From Anaerostipes sp. MSJ-23 (GTDB taxonomy: Bacteria > Bacillota > Clostridia > Lachnospirales > Lachnospiraceae): DNA of 64,000 nucleotides. The notes beneath the pieces are model-generated. The model searched no databases, was not told the origin of the DNA, and worked only from the letters and a program-made list of their open reading frames with translations. Positions 28,222 through 37,754 of this stretch are shown here, piece after piece; position 1 is the first letter of the stretch, and the number at the start of each line of letters is the position of its first letter. Where the stretch lies: positions 1 to 64,000 of the forward strand of contig NZ_JAHLPY010000009.1 in assembly GCF_018918155.1 (NCBI RefSeq), read 5' to 3'. The translations under genes and the position numbers were made by a program.

Positions 28222-29643
28222 TTGGAGAAAAAACAAACATTGCTAACTTATAATTTTACAAAAAAAGGGTCAGATTCCCTTTATGAATACCTTTACAAAT
28301 GTATCAAAAATGACATTTTACATGGAACAATCCAAATTGGAGAAAAACTTCCATCAAAACGAACTTTTGCAAAAAATCTGGGTATAAGCGTTATTACTGT
28401 TGAAAATGCTTATGAACAACTGATGGCAGAAGGTTTTATTTATTCTATTCCCAAACGTGGATTTTACGTATCCGATCTGAAAGACATCGATTTTTCGGAA
28501 AAGGCCGTCCAAAAGGATCATCTGATACTGACTGGCGGAACTACTTCTTATCTTGCTGATTTTACAAGCAATCAAACAGACAGCCAGATCTTTCCCTTTA
28601 CAATCTGGGCGAGAACTATGCGTGAAATTTTAAATGAAAACCAAACACAGCTGATGATCAACCCACCCTGTGGCGGCGTTATGGAATTGCGCGAAAGTAT
28701 TGCAAACTATTTACATGACTTTCGCGGTATGATTATAAAACCAGAACAAATTATCATTGGTGCCGGAACCGAATATTTATATGGTCTCCTCATTCAACTT
28801 CTTGGAAATGATAAAATATATGGAGTAGAAAATCCAGGATATCCAAAGATCGCAAGAATTTATGATAGTATGAAAATTTCTTATAAAATTATTGATATTG
28901 ATGAAGATGGAGTCCCAATAAATTCTCTGGAACAAGAACATGTTGATATTATCCATCTATCGCCTTCACACCATTTTCCAACTGGAATCGTCACTCCTGT
29001 CAGTCGTAGATATGAACTGCTTGGATGGGCCTGTAAAAACGAAAATCGGTATATTATTGAAGATGACTATGACAGTGAACTACGCCTTAGCGGGAAACCG
29101 ATACCAACATTGCAGAGCATTGATGTATCCGATAAAATCATTTATATGAATACTTTCACAAAGACTTTATCCTCTACTGTCCGTATTAGCTATATGGTTT
29201 TGCCAAATGCACTAACCGAACGATTTTATGAAAGACTTTCCTTCTATTCCTGTACAGTATCAAACTTTGAACAATATGCCCTTGCTCGTTTTATGGAAAG
29301 CGGCAGTTTTGAAAAACATATTAACCGGCTGCGCAATTATTACCAACACAAACGAGATGCAATTTTATCTATTTTCCGTCAAAACCCACTAGGAAAATAT
29401 ATTACCATTCGTGAAGAAGAAGCAGGCGTTCATTTTCTGATTCATATCCGAACAAAAAAATCAGAAGAAGAAATCATATCGAATGCGAAATCAAATGGAA
29501 TCAAATTGGCTCCTCTATCTAAATATAATATGAAAGAACAAAAACAGCAGCAATTTAATAATACCTATGTGATCAACTATTCTTCTATTGATCTAAGCCA
29601 ATTAGACAAAATTGCTGCTGCTTTATACAAAATTATTTTATAA
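28222..29643 (+). CDS. MocR/PdxR-family regulator (GntR HTH plus aminotransferase-like domain)
   Basis: The 473-residue protein has an N-terminal GntR winged helix (LPSKRTFAKNLGISVITVENAYEQL near residues 44-68) and an aminotransferase-like domain. That domain has EDDYDSELR near 280 and NTFTKTLSSTVRISYM near 310, whose Lys would bind PLP. MocR proteins next to pdxST act as PLP-responsive activators. The divergent position makes pdxST the expected target. The start read here is TTG at 28222, preceded only by a weak TAAGG; no better start is visible before the HTH. Confidence 0.9.
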   Translation: MEKKQTLLTYNFTKKGSDSLYEYLYKCIKNDILHGTIQIGEKLPSKRTFAKNLGISVITVENAYEQLMAEGFIYSIPKRGFYVSDLKDIDFSEKAVQKDHLILTGGTTSYLADFTSNQTDSQIFPFTIWARTMREILNENQTQLMINPPCGGVMELRESIANYLHDFRGMIIKPEQIIIGAGTEYLYGLLIQLLGNDKIYGVENPGYPKIARIYDSMKISYKIIDIDEDGVPINSLEQEHVDIIHLSPSHHFPTGIVTPVSRRYELLGWACKNENRYIIEDDYDSELRLSGKPIPTLQSIDVSDKIIYMNTFTKTLSSTVRISYMVLPNALTERFYERLSFYSCTVSNFEQYALARFMESGSFEKHINRLRNYYQHKRDAILSIFRQNPLGKYITIREEEAGVHFLIHIRTKKSEEEIISNAKSNGIKLAPLSKYNMKEQKQQQFNNTYVINYSSIDLSQLDKIAAALYKIIL

Positions 29644-31314
29644 TGATTCTTCCAAAACCACGGCCTCATACGGTTTTAAAATTAGTTTCTTTCCTTGCAT
29701 TGTTGTTTGTTCATAATTAACAAATACAACATTTTCATAATTCTCTTTTAACTCGACCTCTGAAGGCTGGCAGCTGAAATTGCAGATCAGAGCCAGCCTT
29801 TTCTTTTCGTTGATACGTTCATAAGCAAAAATATGATCCTGCGTCTCATAAATAGGATGAAATTTTCCATAAGTTAATACTTCTCGATATTCTTCTGACT
29901 TACGAAATGCAATCAGACGTCGGTAAAAATTAAGAATAGAACCATATTCTTTTTCTTCATCTTCTACATTCACCGTTCTATAATTCTCATTAACTGGCAT
30001 CCATGGTGTCCCATCACTAAATCCAGCATTCATTTCATGACTCCATTGCATCGGAGTTCTGGCATTATCTCTACTGTGATGCCCTACGATCGAAAGTGCA
30101 TTTTCTTCACTGATTCCGGATTTTACCGCAATCTCATATTGATTTAATGTTTCCAAATCATTAAATTCATCAAGCTTCCATTTTCGATTAGACATACCAA
30201 TTTCCTGTCCTTGATATAAAAATGGAAGACCTCTCTGGCAGATCATAATCATCGCAAGTGCCGATACACTATAAAATCCATAATCTTCTTCTGGAATAAA
30301 TAAACTAGCTCCTCTTGGCTGATCATGATTTTCTATAATATTCGCCTCAAACCCTGTACTTTCAATTAACTTCTGATTGTGGAAAGTTTCTTTTCTCCAG
30401 TCATCAAATGGTTGCGGCCAAAGATACTCCTTATAATTCTTTCCCTTACGGTACGCATGACACGGTTCAAAAGCAAAGATCGTTGAAAAATATCCGTCAT
30501 CTCCAATAAAATTTTTTAAAATATCTTCTTTTACAAACATTGCCTCTCCGATTGCAAGCCCATCGTATGGATCAAAACAACGATGTTTCATTTCCATCAA
30601 AAAATCTCCAATGCCCGTTACTTTTCCAGTTATTTTATAAACATCTGCAAGCCCATCTGGCCCATCTGCTGGAAGATCTGACCAAGTGAGATCCTTCTTT
30701 ATATTCATAATTGCATCAATACGAAAACCACCAAGACCTTTTTCCATCCACCAGCAAATCATTTCATAAATCTTTTCTCGAACTTCTTTATTTTCCCAGT
30801 TCAAATCTGGTTGCTCTTTTGCAAAAGAATGTAAATAAAATTTATTATCATAACCAGGTACTTTTTCCCAGACACTTCCACCAAAATATGATCTCCAGTT
30901 TGTCGGTGCCTTTCCATTCTTTCCATCTTTTATATAAAAATAAGAACCATATGGCCCATCCGGATCTTTCATTGCTTCACGAAACCATGGATGTTCACTC
31001 GAGCAATGATTTACAACCAAATCCATTAAAATAGAAATTCCTCTTTCCTTTGCTTGTACAATCAATTGATCCATATCCTCCATTGTTCCAAACATCGGAT
31101 CAATTGCATAGTAATCAGAAATATCATATCCATTATCCACCATTGGAGACCGAAACATTGGTGATATCCACAAAATATCAATCCCAAGCTTTTGAAGATA
31201 TGGGAGCTTTTTTATAATACCTTTAATATCACCAATTCCATCTCCATTTGTATCATAAAAACTCTTTGGATAAATCTGATATGCTATCTTGTCATGCCAC
31301 CATTGTTTCTTCAT
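29638..31314 (-). CDS. GH13 alpha-glucosidase / oligo-1,6-glucosidase
   Basis: I start at 31314 (MKKQWWHDKIAYQIYPKSF), directly after AGGAGGG. The 558-residue protein is a GH13 subfamily 31-type enzyme with DLVVNH near 98, GFRIDAI near 195 (nucleophile Asp), IGEAM near 250 (acid Glu) and IENHDQPR near 322 (third Asp). There is no signal peptide, so it works in the cytosol on short alpha-glucans or imported isomaltose-type sugars. It cannot be separated from trehalose-6-phosphate hydrolase or dextran glucosidase by eye. Its end overlaps the convergent pdxR gene by six bases. Confidence 0.88.
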   Translation of the reverse strand: MKKQWWHDKIAYQIYPKSFYDTNGDGIGDIKGIIKKLPYLQKLGIDILWISPMFRSPMVDNGYDISDYYAIDPMFGTMEDMDQLIVQAKERGISILMDLVVNHCSSEHPWFREAMKDPDGPYGSYFYIKDGKNGKAPTNWRSYFGGSVWEKVPGYDNKFYLHSFAKEQPDLNWENKEVREKIYEMICWWMEKGLGGFRIDAIMNIKKDLTWSDLPADGPDGLADVYKITGKVTGIGDFLMEMKHRCFDPYDGLAIGEAMFVKEDILKNFIGDDGYFSTIFAFEPCHAYRKGKNYKEYLWPQPFDDWRKETFHNQKLIESTGFEANIIENHDQPRGASLFIPEEDYGFYSVSALAMIMICQRGLPFLYQGQEIGMSNRKWKLDEFNDLETLNQYEIAVKSGISEENALSIVGHHSRDNARTPMQWSHEMNAGFSDGTPWMPVNENYRTVNVEDEEKEYGSILNFYRRLIAFRKSEEYREVLTYGKFHPIYETQDHIFAYERINEKKRLALICNFSCQPSEVELKENYENVVFVNYEQTTMQGKKLILKPYEAVVLEESL

Positions 31315-31469
31315 AAAATTCCCTCCTGAACTCAAATTCATCTTGACTATCTGCCGTAAACTGTATTTGGAAATATTATACTATATTTTATATGCTTAAG
31401 AAAGAATCATGTTTTACAGGATTCTCCTCCTGCAGCAGGTCGCTTTAATGACAATTTTCTATGAAATAA

Positions 31470-31498
31470 AAAAAGAATCGCTTTCTGCGATTCTTTTT
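31470..31498. terminator. Bidirectional terminator downstream of the polysaccharide deacetylase gene
   Basis: AAAAAGAATCGC (31470-31481) pairs perfectly with GCGATTCTTTTT (31487-31498) around TTTCT. It closes the minus-strand operon 34674-31509. The remaining upstream sequence to 31341 holds the GH13 promoter region, with a TATAAT on the minus strand near 31380. Confidence 0.85.
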
Positions 31499-31508
31499 AT
31501 GTATATCT

Positions 31509-32384
31509 CTATTTATGAGTATCATGAATAATATCTGTTGCACTAAATACTTTATCACCCTTTTTAACTTTTACACCTTTGGCTTCTAAAAGCTCTGATA
31601 CCGTGCAAACTTCAAATCCTTCTTTCTTTAATTTTGGAAGAACTTTTTCTACCGCTGCAACTGTTGGTGCATGAATATCATGCATTAAAATAATGTCTCC
31701 ATCCTTTGCATTTTTAAGGATTGCATTTACCGTTGCATTTGTATTTAATGTTTTCCAATCCAGTGTATCAACACTCCATAAGATCAGTGGCTTATCAACA
31801 ACCTGTTTTACATTTTCATTTACTGCTCCATATGGTGGACGGAAAGAAGCTGCTTTACTCTTACAAGCTGCATAAATTGCCTGGTTCATGCGATCATACT
31901 GATCTTTAATCTGTGCTTTCGTCAATTTCGTCAACTGTGGATGATTCCATGAATGGCCAGATACTTCATTCCCAGATTTATAAACTTTCTTTACTGTATC
32001 TGGATATAATTTTGCATTTTGTCCAAGCATAAAAAATGTTGCACGGAAATTATATTTATCAAGTGCTGCCAAAATTCTTTCTGTATTTCCTTTTCTCGGA
32101 CCGTCATCAAAAGTAAATGCAATCAATTTCTTTGATTTATCAAGCTTTCTTGGAACATACAAATTCTTTTTAAACTGCTTTCCTGTATTTTCATCAAGAA
32201 GCCCTTCATTCGCTTTCACTACATACTGTCCAAGACCTTTATTTACAGATTCATATTTTGTATTTCCAGCTCTTACAAATACAAATGCAGCAATGATAAT
32301 CACCGCTAAGATCGCGATCAGACCGCATACTCTTCCCTTTCTCCATTTTCTTCTTCTGCGATAATTGTTTCTTCTTCTACGCAT
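31509..32384 (-). CDS. Membrane-anchored polysaccharide deacetylase (NodB-like)
   Basis: The 291-residue protein has a highly basic N terminus (RRRRNNYRRRRKWRKGR), one membrane segment (residues 20-38), then an external NodB domain. Motifs are TFDDGPRKGN near 92 (catalytic Asp), HSWNHPQL near 145 (metal His), RPPYGA near 183, LWSVDTLDW near 200 and LMHDIH near 232 (catalytic His). It would remove acetyl groups from peptidoglycan or another wall polymer. It starts two bases after the adenine deaminase stop, so it is co-transcribed with genes of unrelated apparent function. Confidence 0.9.
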   Translation of the reverse strand: MRRRRNNYRRRRKWRKGRVCGLIAILAVIIIAAFVFVRAGNTKYESVNKGLGQYVVKANEGLLDENTGKQFKKNLYVPRKLDKSKKLIAFTFDDGPRKGNTERILAALDKYNFRATFFMLGQNAKLYPDTVKKVYKSGNEVSGHSWNHPQLTKLTKAQIKDQYDRMNQAIYAACKSKAASFRPPYGAVNENVKQVVDKPLILWSVDTLDWKTLNTNATVNAILKNAKDGDIILMHDIHAPTVAAVEKVLPKLKKEGFEVCTVSELLEAKGVKVKKGDKVFSATDIIHDTHK

Positions 32385-32386
32385 CC

Positions 32387-34048
32387 TTACCCTTCCTTTT
32401 TCCTTAATAATTCAAATTTTGTTACGTCAACAAGGCCAAGATCTGTTAGTCGTAATTCTGGTATTACCGGCAATGCCATAAAAGATAATGTAATAAACGG
32501 GTCAATATTCTTGGAAATTCCCATCTCCCATGCTTTCTTTAACATAAGATCAATATTTTTTTGAAGCTTATCGGATGGTTCCATGCTTAAAAGGCCTGCA
32601 ACCGGCAATGGAAGCTTGCCTTTTATTTTTCCTCCCGAGACTAATACATAGCCTCCCTGCATCTCCTCAATTGCTTTGGCTGCACAAAGAATATCCTCGT
32701 CATTGTCTCCTGCTGCAATAATATTATGAGAATCGTGGGCTACTGATGTTGCGATAGCTCCTCCTGTGATTCCATAACCTCGAATTGGAGCTGCTGCTGC
32801 ATTTCCTGTATTCCTGTGACGTTCAAACACACATAGTTTCGAGTACGTCTCATTCGGAATAAAAAATCCATCTTTAGATGGTACCTCTTCTGTAAGAAAT
32901 TGTGTCACAATCTGTCCTGGAATCATCCCAATCACCGGAATCTTTCCCTTGACTTTCACCTGAATTTTTTCTTCTGACAAATCTTTTAGAATAACCGTAT
33001 GAAGCATAGATTCTTTTACCGGACGTACGGGAATATCAAACATTTCACTGCATACCTTTTTTCCTTTTTTATAGACGGCAAAAACGTCCACATTTTCTAG
33101 AGAATCCAGTACCACAATATCTGCATCTCTTCCCTCTTCCAGAATACCAGCCTTGTCAAGTCCATAAGTATCTGCCGCATGACAAGTTGCCATCGCAATA
33201 GCCTGTATCGGTTCCATTCCAAGAGAAATACTCTTCTTTACATTGTAACGAATATGCCCTTCATTTTCAATAGTATCCAGATGTTTATCATCCGTACAAA
33301 ACATATAGTTTTTCATATCTTGCGGATCATGAATCAAACCTGGTACAATATTTTCAACATTTCTTGCCGCACTTCCTTCACGAATTAAAATCTTCATCCC
33401 TGCGTGACATTTTTCTTTTGCCTCTTCATAAGTTGTACATTCATGCTCCGTCATAACCCCTGCTTCTACATAAGATTTCAATTCATCACCAGTCAAACCT
33501 GGCGCATGTCCATCAATCACCATATCTTTACATAAAGCAATTTTATCCATAATTGCCGGATCTCTAGCAAGGACTGCTGGATAACACATAACTTCTCCAA
33601 GCCCAAGAACTCTTTTATGATCTTTCCACTGTTTCATATCTTGAGCTGTAAAATCAGCACCATTTGTCTCAAACGGTGTTGCCGGAATCGAAGACGGCAT
33701 CATAACATAAACACTGAGCGGAATATCCTCTGTTGCATCCAGAATATATTCCATTGCCTCATTTCCTTTTACATTTACAAGTTCATGGGGATCTGCAATC
33801 ACCGTTGTTGTTCCCCACGGCATAACCGCTTTTGCAAATTCTAGTGGAACTGCCATACTGGATTCTATATGAACATGGGCATCAATAAAACCAGGGCAAA
33901 GATACTTTCCTGTACAATCTATTTCATTTTCACCAGAAAAAGTACCAATTCCTGCAATTTTACCATCTTCTATAAGAAGATCTGCACGAACCAACGTCTC
34001 TCTTCTTACATCTACAATCGTTCCATTTTTAAAAATTAATGATTCCAT
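32387..34048 (-). CDS. ade: Adenine deaminase
   Basis: The 553-residue protein matches bacterial adenine deaminase (Ade) in length and domains. It is an amidohydrolase with the metal motif GFIDAHVHIESS near residue 55, then TTTVIADPHELVNV near 85, VIDGHAPGL near 180 and FCTDDKHLD near 250. The C-terminal half has the typical AVAHDSHN-like SVAHDSHNIIAAG segment. It converts adenine to hypoxanthine and ammonia in purine salvage. It lies between a papain-like protein gene (14 nt upstream) and a polysaccharide deacetylase gene (2 nt downstream). Confidence 0.95.
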   Translation of the reverse strand: MESLIFKNGTIVDVRRETLVRADLLIEDGKIAGIGTFSGENEIDCTGKYLCPGFIDAHVHIESSMAVPLEFAKAVMPWGTTTVIADPHELVNVKGNEAMEYILDATEDIPLSVYVMMPSSIPATPFETNGADFTAQDMKQWKDHKRVLGLGEVMCYPAVLARDPAIMDKIALCKDMVIDGHAPGLTGDELKSYVEAGVMTEHECTTYEEAKEKCHAGMKILIREGSAARNVENIVPGLIHDPQDMKNYMFCTDDKHLDTIENEGHIRYNVKKSISLGMEPIQAIAMATCHAADTYGLDKAGILEEGRDADIVVLDSLENVDVFAVYKKGKKVCSEMFDIPVRPVKESMLHTVILKDLSEEKIQVKVKGKIPVIGMIPGQIVTQFLTEEVPSKDGFFIPNETYSKLCVFERHRNTGNAAAAPIRGYGITGGAIATSVAHDSHNIIAAGDNDEDILCAAKAIEEMQGGYVLVSGGKIKGKLPLPVAGLLSMEPSDKLQKNIDLMLKKAWEMGISKNIDPFITLSFMALPVIPELRLTDLGLVDVTKFELLRKKEG

Positions 34049-34062
34049 AAACCTTCATCTCC

Positions 34063-34674
34063 CTAGATACGCGTAAAACAAACCATTCCTACATAATATT
34101 TTACATTCGAGTCAAATAATAGATTCCAGTCAATTTCTTCCCTTTCTCCACAATTCGACCAGATCAACTGATGTTTCTCTTCATCATAACCTGTGATCGT
34201 TACCCAGTGCCAATTATCCTCACGAAATTCTTTTGCTGGATGTCGTAAAATAAGAAAAGCAACCGGATGATTATGATTAATACTTTCAAGAATAAATTCC
34301 AGGGATTCTCCCTTTTCTTTTGGCAAAAATAATCGTTTATCCTTTAATAAAATTCCACGGTCCTTCGCATATTTACAAAAATCTTTTGCAAAACGCCGAA
34401 TCAGTGGATATCCCATAAATCCAGGTCTCATATAATGATACATTGTTTCCATCAATTTTAAATATTGCCCATACTCCCAAGCATCACCATCTGGATCATA
34501 AAGAGCCCCCATTGTTTCATCCATAGCAGCATAAATTGCTGCCATATTGCTGCCAGTCACACTTCCACAGCCTGCCAATCTTTGAAATTCACCAGGAAAC
34601 CATTCCTGATTTCCACCATAACCAATGATAATCCCGTCCTTTAAAATATGTGGGCAGACAAGTTCTTTTCGCAT
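34063..34674 (-). CDS. Papain-like (C39-type fold) protein of unknown function
   Basis: The 203-residue protein shows a likely Cys-His-Asn triad: Cys36 in LAGCGSVTGSNMAA, His156 in DNWHWVTITGYDE, and Asn174 in LIWSNCGE. This order and spacing fit C39-like peptidases or related bacterial papain folds. No signal peptide or membrane segment is seen, so it should be cytosolic, which is unusual for this fold in cell-wall or bacteriocin work. It is the first gene of the operon with adenine deaminase and the deacetylase. A role as amidase or deubiquitinase-like enzyme cannot be judged by eye. Confidence 0.65.
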   Translation of the reverse strand: MRKELVCPHILKDGIIIGYGGNQEWFPGEFQRLAGCGSVTGSNMAAIYAAMDETMGALYDPDGDAWEYGQYLKLMETMYHYMRPGFMGYPLIRRFAKDFCKYAKDRGILLKDKRLFLPKEKGESLEFILESINHNHPVAFLILRHPAKEFREDNWHWVTITGYDEEKHQLIWSNCGEREEIDWNLLFDSNVKYYVGMVCFTRI

Positions 34675-34763
34675 AGTTTTCCCTTCCCTCGATCTTTATT
34701 ATCCTTTATACTATTTCATACAGACAAGCCCCGTATCTTAATTTCAAAAGAAAGGACATGCCA

Positions 34764-35390
34764 ATGAAACAAATTATTGCAGCTATTTTCTTAACTATTT
34801 TTATTTTAACGTTTTCAGTTGTCTTTACACTGAACTTCCGCCCTTTATATTACCATGATATTACTACTTTGAAAATAGAACACACCTCCGGATTCTCAAA
34901 AAAACAAATCCTTGAAAATTACAATACACTCATTGATTATAATTGTATTTTCCATCAAAATCCATTAAAACTGACTCTTCCGATGTCAAAAGAAGGGCGC
35001 CTGCACTTTGAAGAAGTAAAACATATTTTTGATTTTCTTCAGTTACTTTGCCTGATATCTGCTGTTGGACTATTGCTTTTATGCAAAAATGCAATCTCCA
35101 AACATAACTATAAATTTTTCATACTTTCCTCCATCTGTACATTTTTTGTGCCTACAGCTTTTGCAATTATTTTTGCTATCAATGGTTGGGAAAACACCTT
35201 TACATTTTTTCATAAAATATTATTTCAAAATGATTACTGGCTATTTGATGAATTTACAGATCCTATTATTAAAATTCTTCCTGATGTCTTTTTCTTTCAT
35301 TGTACGATTATGATTCTATGCCTTGTTCTTACAGGAATTTTTATAAATTTTCTTTTATATCTGTTCTTTAGAAAAAAGAAATCCTTATAA
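34764..35390 (+). CDS. DUF1461/TIGR01906-type integral membrane protein
   Basis: I prefer the second ATG at 34764, since AAAGGA lies 7 nt upstream of it and only one base before the first ATG. The 208-residue protein has an N-terminal membrane helix, an outer segment with FSKKQILENYNTLIDYN and RLHFEEVKHIFDFLQ, and three more helices. The late pattern FHKILFQNDYWLFDEFTDPIIKILP (positions about 150-175) is the hallmark of this family. Its function is unknown. It is divergent from the papain-like gene and 90 nt upstream of the GDPD-like gene. Confidence 0.72.
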   Translation: MKQIIAAIFLTIFILTFSVVFTLNFRPLYYHDITTLKIEHTSGFSKKQILENYNTLIDYNCIFHQNPLKLTLPMSKEGRLHFEEVKHIFDFLQLLCLISAVGLLLLCKNAISKHNYKFFILSSICTFFVPTAFAIIFAINGWENTFTFFHKILFQNDYWLFDEFTDPIIKILPDVFFFHCTIMILCLVLTGIFINFLLYLFFRKKKSL

Positions 35391-35479
35391 CAGGTGCTGT
35401 TTTGTATGTATTTACGCTCTATGTTATAATACCATCAGTGGCATTTAATCAGACAACATATTACAAGAAGGTACTTCAT

Positions 35480-36514
35480 ATGTCTTACAAAAATTTAATC
35501 AAACAAATCTCAATGAAACAAAAAATATTTTTTCGTTTCCTTTTTAGTATCCTCATCATTCTTATCCTGACAGGTCTTACTTTGCACCATAAGAATGAAG
35601 TACGTCAGAAAAGAATTCAAAAACAGCGGGAAGCTACTGCCGCAGCCAAAAGAGATCTTGCTCAAATTCGAAAGGAAAATCAAATAGATTCGTCTTTAAA
35701 ACCTTGGTATTCTTATCACGGCATTGCACATGCTCTTGGCGGCGTTGACGAAAAAAAATATCTAAATTCCGTTGATGGATTTTATGAAGCCTATCGTAAA
35801 GGATATCATATTTTCGAAATGGACATGCTACTCACAACTGATCGCGTCGTAATCGGAAAACATAAGTGGGGATCCAATCTTGCAGATCCTCTGACAAAGA
35901 AGGGAAAACCTGTAAGCAGTCAACGATTCCTGAATACAAAAATTTATGGAAAATATAAACCTACAACACTCTCCGATGTGTTAAAACTTATGGAAAAATA
36001 TCCTGATTTTTATCTGATGACAGATTCCAAAGACGATAAGCCAGGTAAAGTTCAGCAGGATTTTACGACCATTGTAGATACTGTAAAAAAAGCTGGTAAG
36101 GAATCTCTCCTTGATCGCTTTATTGTCCAAGTCTACAATGAAGAAATGTATCAAACAATTGAAAAAATATACCCATTTAAGCATGTACTTTATACAACTT
36201 ATAAACAACCAGATGCATCTTTCTATAAAATGATACAGTTTTGCAAAGCAAACCATATTGAAGGAGTCACCAACCCACAAGATGATATCAATGATTACCG
36301 AATGGATTTACTAAAAAAAGCAGGTCTTGTTTCATATACACATTCCGTCAATGATTCTTATCAGGCAAAAGAATATATGGCACTTGGTGTTTATGGCATC
36401 TATTCAGATTTCCTTATTCCTGCAAAAATTGACTATGCATGGGTGCGAGCAAACTTTTCTCCATTTGCTAAAGAATTTATCCAATATACAGTACCGGCCT
36501 ACAGAAATCTGTAG
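35480..36514 (+). CDS. Membrane-anchored glycerophosphodiester phosphodiesterase-like protein
   Basis: I start at 35480 (MSYKNLIKQISMKQK), with AGAAGG upstream. The 344-residue product has one N-terminal membrane segment, a basic coiled stretch (HHKNEVRQKRIQKQREA), then a GDPD/PI-PLC barrel outside the membrane. The motif HGIAHALGG replaces the usual HRG, while FEMDMLLTTDRVVIGKH keeps the acidic metal ligands and a His. SYTHSVNDSYQAKEYMALGVYGIYSD forms the C-terminal end. It may cleave glycerophosphodiesters or wall/teichoic acid polymers. The altered first His-Arg pair leaves activity uncertain. Confidence 0.75.
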   Translation: MSYKNLIKQISMKQKIFFRFLFSILIILILTGLTLHHKNEVRQKRIQKQREATAAAKRDLAQIRKENQIDSSLKPWYSYHGIAHALGGVDEKKYLNSVDGFYEAYRKGYHIFEMDMLLTTDRVVIGKHKWGSNLADPLTKKGKPVSSQRFLNTKIYGKYKPTTLSDVLKLMEKYPDFYLMTDSKDDKPGKVQQDFTTIVDTVKKAGKESLLDRFIVQVYNEEMYQTIEKIYPFKHVLYTTYKQPDASFYKMIQFCKANHIEGVTNPQDDINDYRMDLLKKAGLVSYTHSVNDSYQAKEYMALGVYGIYSDFLIPAKIDYAWVRANFSPFAKEFIQYTVPAYRNL

Positions 36515-36518
36515 GCCG
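36495..36518. terminator. Terminator overlapping the stop codon of the GDPD-like gene
   Basis: CGGCCTACAG (36495-36504) pairs perfectly with CTGTAGGCCG (36509-36518). The TAG stop at 36512-36514 lies in the second arm. A T-rich run follows after 36528 on the plus strand. It would serve both convergent genes. Confidence 0.65.
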
Positions 36519-36533
36519 TATTACTAATATTTT

Positions 36534-37499
36534 TTATTTACGTGTTCCTGTCTCTTTATCAACAATATTATTCAAAGTTTCTTCTGAAAAATATCGTCTC
36601 AAATTTTCCGCTGCAATTTCAATAATTCTTGGTAAAGTTGCCGGATGATGGAAATCACCTGCAATATGCGGAGTAATAACAAGATTTGGCATATTCCATA
36701 ATTTGTGCTGACTCTGTAACGGTTCTGGATCTGTAACGTCAATACCCGCTCCTCGAATTTTACCTTGAATCAATGCCTGACATAAGTCTTCCGTATTCAC
36801 AGCTGTTCCTCTTCCCGCATTTAAAAGAACGGCACTTTTTTTCATTTTTTCAAATGTATCCAAATTAAAAATATTTCTCGTATTTTTAGAATCTGGAAGA
36901 ACAGAAAATACAACATCTGCTTTCGGTAGCAATTCATCAAGATCTTCCAATGTATGAACTTCATCAATTCCCTCTGGAACTTCTCCAATTCTTCTCTTAA
37001 CTCCAATGACATGATAATCAAACTTTTTCATCAGGCGGGCAAAATACATACCAATATCTCCAAGTCCTAGAACAAGAAGTGTTCCTCCTTGAAGTGAAAA
37101 AATATTTCCTTCATCTTGCCATCGACATTGATTTTGGTTATCTCTGTATAAATACAATTTTTTCTGGATAGAAAATAGCACAGATAACATATGCTCTGCC
37201 ACACTCTGTCCATAAGCACCTGTCGCATTTGTCAACAAGACATTATCTTTTAAAACACCTTCTTTTACATACGGATCAGCACCTGCTGAGTTTAACTGAA
37301 GCCATTCCAACTGATCTGCATAATTCAAGAAAAATGGATCTACGTTTCCAATAATCACATTTGCCTGTTCCACCATATCTTTTGAAACTTTATCATAAGA
37401 GGTATATGTGAATGTATTTCCTTCTCCTTGTTTCTCTAAAAGTTGTTTCTGTTCTTCATTTACTGGCATCACTACTAAAATATTTTTCCCTGTAACCAT
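36534..37499 (-). CDS. D-isomer-specific 2-hydroxyacid dehydrogenase
   Basis: The 321-residue protein has a flavodoxin-like catalytic half (residues 1-95 and the C terminus) and an NAD domain with VLGLGDIGMYFARLM near 146. VFSVLPDSKNTRNIFN near 200 and ALLNAGRGTAVNTEDL-type residues (VLLNAGRGTAVNTEDL) near 230 carry the Arg; PHIAGDFHHP near 285 carries the catalytic His. It reduces a 2-oxoacid to a D-2-hydroxyacid or the reverse in the cytosol. The substrate is not evident. It stands alone between two terminators. Confidence 0.9.
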   Translation of the reverse strand: MVTGKNILVVMPVNEEQKQLLEKQGEGNTFTYTSYDKVSKDMVEQANVIIGNVDPFFLNYADQLEWLQLNSAGADPYVKEGVLKDNVLLTNATGAYGQSVAEHMLSVLFSIQKKLYLYRDNQNQCRWQDEGNIFSLQGGTLLVLGLGDIGMYFARLMKKFDYHVIGVKRRIGEVPEGIDEVHTLEDLDELLPKADVVFSVLPDSKNTRNIFNLDTFEKMKKSAVLLNAGRGTAVNTEDLCQALIQGKIRGAGIDVTDPEPLQSQHKLWNMPNLVITPHIAGDFHHPATLPRIIEIAAENLRRYFSEETLNNIVDKETGTRK

Positions 37500-37608
37500 A
37501 ATAATAAAAATCTCCTTATTAAAATATGTTATTTTTTGTTTTCAATATAAAGTTTTACTCACATTTTATTTGATAACTTAACAATGAATCCTTTATGTGA
37601 TAAAAAGC

Positions 37609-37632
37609 CGGCAAGAGAAATCTCTCTTGCCG
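37609..37632 (-). terminator. Terminator of the iron alcohol dehydrogenase gene
   Basis: CGGCAAGAGA (37609-37618) pairs perfectly with TCTCTTGCCG (37623-37632). On the minus strand the stem is followed by GCTTTTTA. It lies about 120 nt after the dehydrogenase stop. Confidence 0.8.
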
Positions 37633-37754
37633 ACACTTTCATACTTTTCATGATCTTATTGTAACCTATTTAGGAAACTCCGTCCAGTCAATCTGAAAAC
37701 TCAAATAATCCAATATATGGAATCATATTTTAATATACATACAAAAGATACCAT

